Source: CAYVOX01 sp964453035
Lineage (GTDB): Bacteria; Chloroflexota; Anaerolineae; Anaerolineales; Anaerolineaceae
Length of the DNA stretch: 19,658 nucleotides
Direction: 5' to 3'
Assembly: GCA_964453035.1 (NCBI GenBank)
Contig: CAYVOX010000050.1
Coordinates: 1-19,658, forward strand
Positions 15,079 through 19,658 of this stretch are shown here, one piece after another. The notes beneath the pieces are model-generated. The model did no database searches. It had not been told where the DNA came from and saw nothing but the letters and a program-made list of their open reading frames with translations. The translations under genes were made by a program, and so were the position numbers. How positions within the stretch are numbered: the first letter of the stretch is position 1; each line of letters begins with the position of its first letter.

Positions 15079-15954
15079 ATGAGAAAACTTGACCGGCTGA
15101 CTCCGTATCTGTTTATTTTTCCGGCTCTTCTGGGCTTGCTGATTTTTCGCATCACCCCGATTGGCGTTTCATTCTTTGGCAGCCTGACCAACCAGACCCT
15201 GCTTGGCGACACTATTTTTGTGGGATTTAAGAATTACACGGATCTTTTTGCCACCAAGTCCTTCTGGGATTCATTTACCCTGACCATCTTTTTCAACCTG
15301 ATCATCAATCCCCTGCAAATCTTCATCGCCTTTTGCCTGGCGCTGCTTGTTTTTCGTCCCACGCGCGGAGTCGGTATCTTCCGCACCGCTTACTTTATCC
15401 CCATGACTGTTTCAATTGGCGTGGCCTCTTTACTGTGGAACTTGATGCTGGATCCCAGCCTGGGATTGATTAATGGTTTATTCCGCAAGATTGGCATCAC
15501 CGAGCAGCCCTTCTTTACCAGCGCTTCGCAGGCGCTGCCCTCCATGATCTTCCTGGCAAGCTGGAAGGGTGTGGGGTACTGGATGATGTTCCTTCTGGCG
15601 GGTCTGAATGATATTCCAGCTCTGTTATACGAAGCCGCCCAGATTGACGGCGCGAGCGGTTGGCAGCGCTTCCGGCTCATCACACTGCCTTTGATGCGCC
15701 GCCCGCTGGCATTCGTCTTTGTGGCAGATACGGTGGCTAATTTTCTCTTCTTTGCGCCGGTGTATCTCATCACAAAAGGCGGACCGCTCGGCGCAACCAA
15801 TTTGTTGATGTTCAACGCCTACCAGAATGCCTTCACCCTGGGCAACATGGGGCGCTCGCTGGCAATGTCTACCACCATCCTGGTCATTATTGCTCTCTTT
15901 ACTATCATAGAGCTGCGCTTCTTCCGCTCTGAGGAGCAGTCATATGCCGTTTAA
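15079..15954 (+). CDS. ABC transporter permease (MalF-like, CUT1)
   Basis: This 291-residue integral membrane protein has about six hydrophobic helices, beginning with PYLFIFPALLGLLIF. The EAA loop (LYEAAQIDGASGWQRFRLITLP, near residues 187-208) is where the ABC ATPase docks. It is the first of the usual heterodimeric permease pair. The gene follows the binding-protein gene by 87 bp, interrupted by the hairpin. Its start ATG has GGTGG a few bases upstream, and its last 11 bp overlap the next permease gene. Confidence 0.93.
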   Translation: MRKLDRLTPYLFIFPALLGLLIFRITPIGVSFFGSLTNQTLLGDTIFVGFKNYTDLFATKSFWDSFTLTIFFNLIINPLQIFIAFCLALLVFRPTRGVGIFRTAYFIPMTVSIGVASLLWNLMLDPSLGLINGLFRKIGITEQPFFTSASQALPSMIFLASWKGVGYWMMFLLAGLNDIPALLYEAAQIDGASGWQRFRLITLPLMRRPLAFVFVADTVANFLFFAPVYLITKGGPLGATNLLMFNAYQNAFTLGNMGRSLAMSTTILVIIALFTIIELRFFRSEEQSYAV

Positions 15955-16798
15955 GAAACGCTTCCGCAAAATTCTGGCCGAAACGCCGCGCTACCTGGCT
16001 ATGCTGATCCTGGGGCTCATCTTTTTACTGCCCATCTACTGGCTTTTCGTCTCCTCCATCCAGCCAGCAAAAACTATCTTTAAGTTTACGCGCGATGTTT
16101 CCTGGCAGACTTTCTTCCCGCTTAACCTGACACTGGAAAATTACATTTATATCTTCACCCCGCCCAGCAACTTCCCGCGCGCACTGCTGAACACCCTTTT
16201 TGTGGGGGTGACCACCGCCACCTTTGGCATGTTGATTAATTCACTGGCAGGCTTTGCGTTTGCAGTGTTTAACTTCAAGGGCAAGAACATTCTCTTTGCC
16301 CTGGTTTTGATTACTTTTATGATGCCCTTTGAATCCATCGTGCTGCCGTTGTACGTGCTCATCAGGGGCTTGGGCTGGTATGATACCTACCAGGCACTCA
16401 TCTTTCCCGCGCTGGCCAACGGCCTGATTATTTTCCTGTTCAGGCAGTTTTTATCCAGTGTGCCGCGCGACCTGTACGAAGCCGCCCATGTTGACGGCGC
16501 CTCGTGGCTGCAAATTTATTACAAAATTGCCATGCCGCTGGCCTGGCCGGTCATCATCACCGCCCTGCTGATGATGTTCACCCAGATGTGGGAATCCTTC
16601 TTCTGGCCGTTGATTGCCGCGCCAACCCCCGATCACGTGCTGATCCAGATTGAAATCGTTAAAAATATCAATTTTGATGAAGCCCTGTGGGGACGGTTGT
16701 TTGCCTCATCTGGGATAGCAACCCTTGTGCCGTTGATTCTTTTCCTGACGCTGCAAAAATATTACGTGCGCAGCATGGTTTCGAGTGCATTCAAATAG
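15944..16798 (+). CDS. ABC transporter permease (MalG-like, CUT1)
   Basis: This 284-residue membrane protein is the second permease. It has an N-terminal helix (MLILGLIFLLPIYWLFVSSI), further helices and a clear EAA motif (LYEAAHVDGASWLQIYYKIAMP). GAGGAG lies about 8 nt before the ATG, and the start overlaps the end of the first permease gene by 11 bp, so the two are probably translationally coupled. No ATP-binding subunit gene follows; CUT1 systems often share one housekeeping ATPase (MsmK/MalK-type) encoded elsewhere. Confidence 0.93.
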   Translation: MPFKKRFRKILAETPRYLAMLILGLIFLLPIYWLFVSSIQPAKTIFKFTRDVSWQTFFPLNLTLENYIYIFTPPSNFPRALLNTLFVGVTTATFGMLINSLAGFAFAVFNFKGKNILFALVLITFMMPFESIVLPLYVLIRGLGWYDTYQALIFPALANGLIIFLFRQFLSSVPRDLYEAAHVDGASWLQIYYKIAMPLAWPVIITALLMMFTQMWESFFWPLIAAPTPDHVLIQIEIVKNINFDEALWGRLFASSGIATLVPLILFLTLQKYYVRSMVSSAFK

Positions 16799-16812
16799 AA
16801 ATGGAGAGCCTG

Positions 16813-17778
16813 ATGAAACGAAAGGTGATTATTGACTGCGACCCCGGGCATGATGACGCGATGGCCATTCTTCTGGCAGCCCAGCATTTCGATATCCTCG
16901 GGATTACCACCGTGAACGGTAATACCCACATCGATAAAGTGACCCTCAACGCGCTGAAGATTGTCGAGTTCAGCGGCCTCACCCATATTCCCGTGGTGCA
17001 GGGCGCTGCGCTGCCGTTGATTGAGCCGCTGCGCCAGAATCCGATGGGGCACGGCATTTCTGGCCTGGATGGGCCGCAGCTGCCGCAACCCACCACCCGG
17101 CTGCATCCCGGCACGGCAGCCCAGTTTATTGTCGAGACCCTCATGGCCCATGACAAGGTGACGCTGGTACCGGTCGGCCCGCTGACCAATATCGCTCTGG
17201 CCCTGCGCCTTGAGCCGCGCATCGCAGACCATATTGACGAAATCTCCCTGATGGGCGGTTCAACCACGGTGGGTAATTCCGCGCCAGCCGCCGAAACCAA
17301 CATTGCCATTGACCCTGAAGCCGCCCACATTGTTTTCACCAGCGGCATACCCATCAAAATGGCCGGCCTCAACATCACCCGCCAGGCGCTTTCCACGCCG
17401 GAACGAATGGAACGCATTTACGCCTTGCCCGGGCAAACCGCCCGGGTGGCGGCTGCCCTGCTGGACTGGTACAACGCCAAATCTAAAGCTGCCTGGGGCA
17501 TCCCCGGCGCTGCCATCCACGATGCGGTCTCCGTTGCATGGCTGGTGGATGCCAGCCTGGTGGAGTCGGTCAAAGCCCACGTGGATATTGAATTGCGCGG
17601 CGCGCGCTCGCGCGGCATGACCGTGTGTGATTTGCGCTTCCTGCGCAGGGGCGCTCAGGGGCATACCGGCGGCGGGGGGATTGCCGGAAGCCAGGCACCC
17701 AACGTTGAAATTGGCATGCAGCTCGATTCAGAACGATTTTTTGACCTGCTGATTGGCGCGTTGTCCCGCTATCAGTAA
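16813..17778 (+). CDS. Inosine-uridine-preferring nucleoside hydrolase, copy 1
   Basis: Nucleoside hydrolases cleave ribonucleosides to base and ribose using a bound calcium ion. The N-terminal signature VIIDCDPGHDDAMAIL supplies the calcium-binding aspartates D10, D14 and D15 by homology. TTVNGNTH and VGPLTN belong to the same site, and HDAVSVAW (H236, D237) gives the later His-Asp pair. Where many relatives have AEFN, this copy has AETN (160-163), which may alter base contacts. The chosen start is ATG 16813: GGAGAG precedes it and the protein is then 321 aa, exactly the length of copy 2. The open frame extends back to 16687 inside the permease gene without support. It lies 14 bp after the permease gene and 12 bp before copy 2. 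Confidence 0.93.
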   Translation: MKRKVIIDCDPGHDDAMAILLAAQHFDILGITTVNGNTHIDKVTLNALKIVEFSGLTHIPVVQGAALPLIEPLRQNPMGHGISGLDGPQLPQPTTRLHPGTAAQFIVETLMAHDKVTLVPVGPLTNIALALRLEPRIADHIDEISLMGGSTTVGNSAPAAETNIAIDPEAAHIVFTSGIPIKMAGLNITRQALSTPERMERIYALPGQTARVAAALLDWYNAKSKAAWGIPGAAIHDAVSVAWLVDASLVESVKAHVDIELRGARSRGMTVCDLRFLRRGAQGHTGGGGIAGSQAPNVEIGMQLDSERFFDLLIGALSRYQ

Positions 17779-17790
17779 AGGAGACCGACT

Positions 17791-18756
17791 ATGCTGAGAA
17801 AACTCATCATCGATTCAGACCCTGGCCATGACGATGCACTGGCCATTTTACTGGCTGCCAAACACTTCGACGTGCTGGGCATCACCACCGTCCACGGCAA
17901 CCAGACGGTTGAAAAAACCACGCGCAATGCGCTCCGCATTTTGGAGTTCAGCGGCATGACTCATATCCCCGTAGCCCGCGGTTCCGAAGTCCCGCTCATC
18001 CAACCCCTCACCGTTCACCCCTTTGGACATGGTGAAAGCGGCCTGGACGGCCCCAATCTGCCTGAACCGGTCACGAAGGTTGACCCGCGTCACGGGGTGG
18101 ACTTCCTGATTGATACGTTGATGGCTAACGAAGGCGTCATCCTTGCTCCAGTTGGCCCGCTCACCAATGTCGGCGCAGCCCTGCGCAAAGAACCGCGCAT
18201 CGCCAGTCATATCCAGGAAATCAGCCTGATGGGTGGCGCGACGGCAGTGGGCAATACAGCGCCCGTCTCGGAATTGAACGTGGAATGCGACCCGGAAGCC
18301 GCCCACATCGTATTCACCAGCGGTATTCCCATCAAGATGGTGGGGCTCAATCTCACCCGCCAGGCTGAAGCCACGCCCGAGCGCTGCCTGCGCTTCAAGC
18401 AGCTGGGAACGAAGGTGGGACAGATTGTGTATGAAATTGTGGACTGGTACTCTGGCAGGGTCAGGCTGGCTTATGGGCTGGCAGGAGCCTCGCTGCATGA
18501 TGCCTGCGCCATCGCCTGGTTGATTGACCCTTCGTTGATTGAATCAGTCAGGTGCCATGTGGCGGTTGAATTGAGCGGGCAGTACACCCGCGGGATGACC
18601 GTCTGCGACCTGCGCCACATCACCAACCCCGGCGCGCCCATCAAAGGCGGCGGTGGCGTGATCCCCTCTGAACCAGCCAACGCGCAAATTGGCATGAAGC
18701 TGGATGTTGAATGCTTCTTTGACTTGCTGGTGGATACGATTGCCCTGTATCCGTAA
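17791..18756 (+). CDS. Inosine-uridine-preferring nucleoside hydrolase, copy 2
   Basis: A 321-residue paralogue of the preceding gene that aligns with it without gaps over at least the first 240 residues. It keeps LIIDSDPGHDDALAIL (D10, D14, D15), TTVHGNQT, VGPLTN and HDACAIAW (H236, D237). The AEFN-equivalent is SELN (160-163), different again from copy 1, and the region 200-225 also differs. Two intact divergent copies suggest different base or sugar preferences rather than simple dosage. AAAGGAG precedes the ATG. Both probably act on nucleosides brought in by the adjacent ABC system. Confidence 0.93.
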   Translation: MLRKLIIDSDPGHDDALAILLAAKHFDVLGITTVHGNQTVEKTTRNALRILEFSGMTHIPVARGSEVPLIQPLTVHPFGHGESGLDGPNLPEPVTKVDPRHGVDFLIDTLMANEGVILAPVGPLTNVGAALRKEPRIASHIQEISLMGGATAVGNTAPVSELNVECDPEAAHIVFTSGIPIKMVGLNLTRQAEATPERCLRFKQLGTKVGQIVYEIVDWYSGRVRLAYGLAGASLHDACAIAWLIDPSLIESVRCHVAVELSGQYTRGMTVCDLRHITNPGAPIKGGGGVIPSEPANAQIGMKLDVECFFDLLVDTIALYP

Positions 18757-18783
18757 GCTTGCGCCTTCAGCCCGGAATTAAGA

Positions 18784-19656
18784 ATGGATTTTCACGGCAT
18801 CATACCTTACCTGGTTTCACCGGTTGACCCCGACGGCAAGATTCGAGAGGGAGTGCTGCGCCGCCTGGTTGACGATTTAATCGCCGCCGGCGTGCACGGG
18901 CTCAGCCCCCTGGGGTCAACCGGCGAGGCAGTTTTCCTTTCCTTTGAACAGCGAGTGGAAATTGTGCAAATTGTTACTGAGCAGGCGGCCGGGCGCGTGC
19001 CGGTCATTCCCGGTGTGGCGGCTTACAGCGTGCGTGAGGCCGCCCGCCAGGCTGAAGCCTTTGCCAGGACAGGCGCGGATGGTTTGGTGGCTATCTTGCA
19101 GGTTATGTTTCCACTCAACCGCACCGGGCTGCTCACCTTCTACCGCGAGCTGGCGCACGTCACAGCCCTCCCGCTGGTGATTTATACCAATCCCGGCCTT
19201 TACGGGGTGGACCCGCCGCTGGACGTCATTGAGGAACTCAGTGTAGAACCGTGCATTCGTTATATCAAAGACGCCTCTGGCAATACCAGCCGGATTCAGT
19301 CGCTCATCAACCGTTGCGCCGGGCGTTTGAAGGTCTTTTCGGCATCCGCTCACCTGCCCGCGGTGGTCTTTCAACTGGGCGGGGTGGGCTGGATGTCCGG
19401 GCCTGCCTGCGTGATACCCCGGCAGTGCGTGACGCTCTACGACTTGTGCCGGTCCGGGCAGTGGGGTGAAGCTTATGCACTTCAGGCGCGCCTCTGGCCG
19501 GTTGTGGAACTGTTTCAGAAGCACGGCCTGGCGGCGTTTGTCAAAGCGGCTTTGAACAGCCAGGATTACGAAGTGGGTGATCCCCTTGCCCCACAATCCC
19601 CCCTGGAACTCAGCCCGCTTGACCTCGACTTAATTCGAAGCATACAAAAAATCTAA
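18784..19656 (+). CDS. DapA/N-acetylneuraminate lyase-family aldolase or lyase
   Basis: This 290-residue protein has the TIM-barrel DapA family marks: GSTGEA (44-49), the catalytic Tyr in YTNPGLYG (Y134) and the Schiff-base lysine in YIKDASGN (K162). The position where true dihydrodipicolinate synthases carry Arg (YNxPxRT) has no Arg here, so lysine biosynthesis is unlikely and a keto-acid aldolase or dehydratase is more probable. The exact substrate is not evident. It follows copy 2 by 27 bp in the same orientation and is probably the last visible gene of the operon. The Shine-Dalgarno is weak. The stop lies two bases before the window end. Confidence 0.88.
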   Translation: MDFHGIIPYLVSPVDPDGKIREGVLRRLVDDLIAAGVHGLSPLGSTGEAVFLSFEQRVEIVQIVTEQAAGRVPVIPGVAAYSVREAARQAEAFARTGADGLVAILQVMFPLNRTGLLTFYRELAHVTALPLVIYTNPGLYGVDPPLDVIEELSVEPCIRYIKDASGNTSRIQSLINRCAGRLKVFSASAHLPAVVFQLGGVGWMSGPACVIPRQCVTLYDLCRSGQWGEAYALQARLWPVVELFQKHGLAAFVKAALNSQDYEVGDPLAPQSPLELSPLDLDLIRSIQKI

Positions 19657-19658
19657 CG

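Noticed and set aside
16687..16812. Upstream start for the first nucleoside hydrolase inside the permease gene
   Set aside because: The extension is out-of-frame permease sequence, and ATG 16813 gives the family length and equals copy 2.
17848..18498. 216-codon open frame on the minus strand
   Set aside because: It is a shadow of the second nucleoside hydrolase, with no ribosome binding site and no domain.

Overview
The window suggests a member of the Chloroflexota, most likely an Anaerolineae-type heterotroph. This is inferred from gene content and style: a Thr/Ala/Pro-rich linker after a lipobox, CUT1-type sugar ABC genes, and large Ser/Thr kinase-like proteins with Reg_prop repeats. No rRNA or other phylogenetic marker is present to confirm it. 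Three blocks are visible.

Block 1 (1-7144, all on the minus strand) is a three-gene kinase-like operon. Transcription starts upstream of 7144, where there is an extended -10 promoter. First comes a tail-anchored pseudokinase with TPR-like and helical regions (5066-7144). Next is an apparently active soluble Ser/Thr kinase fused to 14 Reg_prop repeats, enough for two seven-bladed propellers (2408-5044). Last is an atypical kinase-like protein (1-2388) that runs off the left edge of the window. Gaps between the genes are about 20 bp and each downstream gene has its own Shine-Dalgarno. The first and last proteins share the same divergent catalytic-loop layout, so they look related to each other. 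This is the least explained and most interesting part of the window.

Block 2 (7305-10844, minus strand) is a compact L-rhamnose catabolic operon in the order rhaB, rhaD, rhaA: rhamnulokinase, rhamnulose-1-phosphate aldolase and rhamnose isomerase. A near-consensus promoter drives it. It makes dihydroxyacetone phosphate and L-lactaldehyde from L-rhamnose. No rhamnose transporter, mutarotase or dedicated regulator is visible beside it.

An intergenic region of about 700 bp (10890-11583) separates blocks 2 and 3. It holds both divergent promoters, several hairpins and three imperfect repeats. One repeat matches the 3' half of a tRNA, which suggests an old integration scar.

Block 3 (11500-19656, plus strand) is a probable nucleoside-scavenging operon. 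In order: LacI-family repressor, ribokinase, lipoprotein solute-binding protein, two CUT1-type permeases, two tandem nucleoside hydrolases, and a DapA/NAL-family lyase. A 26-bp perfect palindrome lies directly over the expected transcription start of the repressor gene. The likely logic is that the transporter imports a nucleoside or nucleoside-like sugar, the hydrolases release base and ribose, and ribokinase makes ribose 5-phosphate. The repressor controls its own operon. No ABC ATPase is encoded, so a shared one from elsewhere is assumed.
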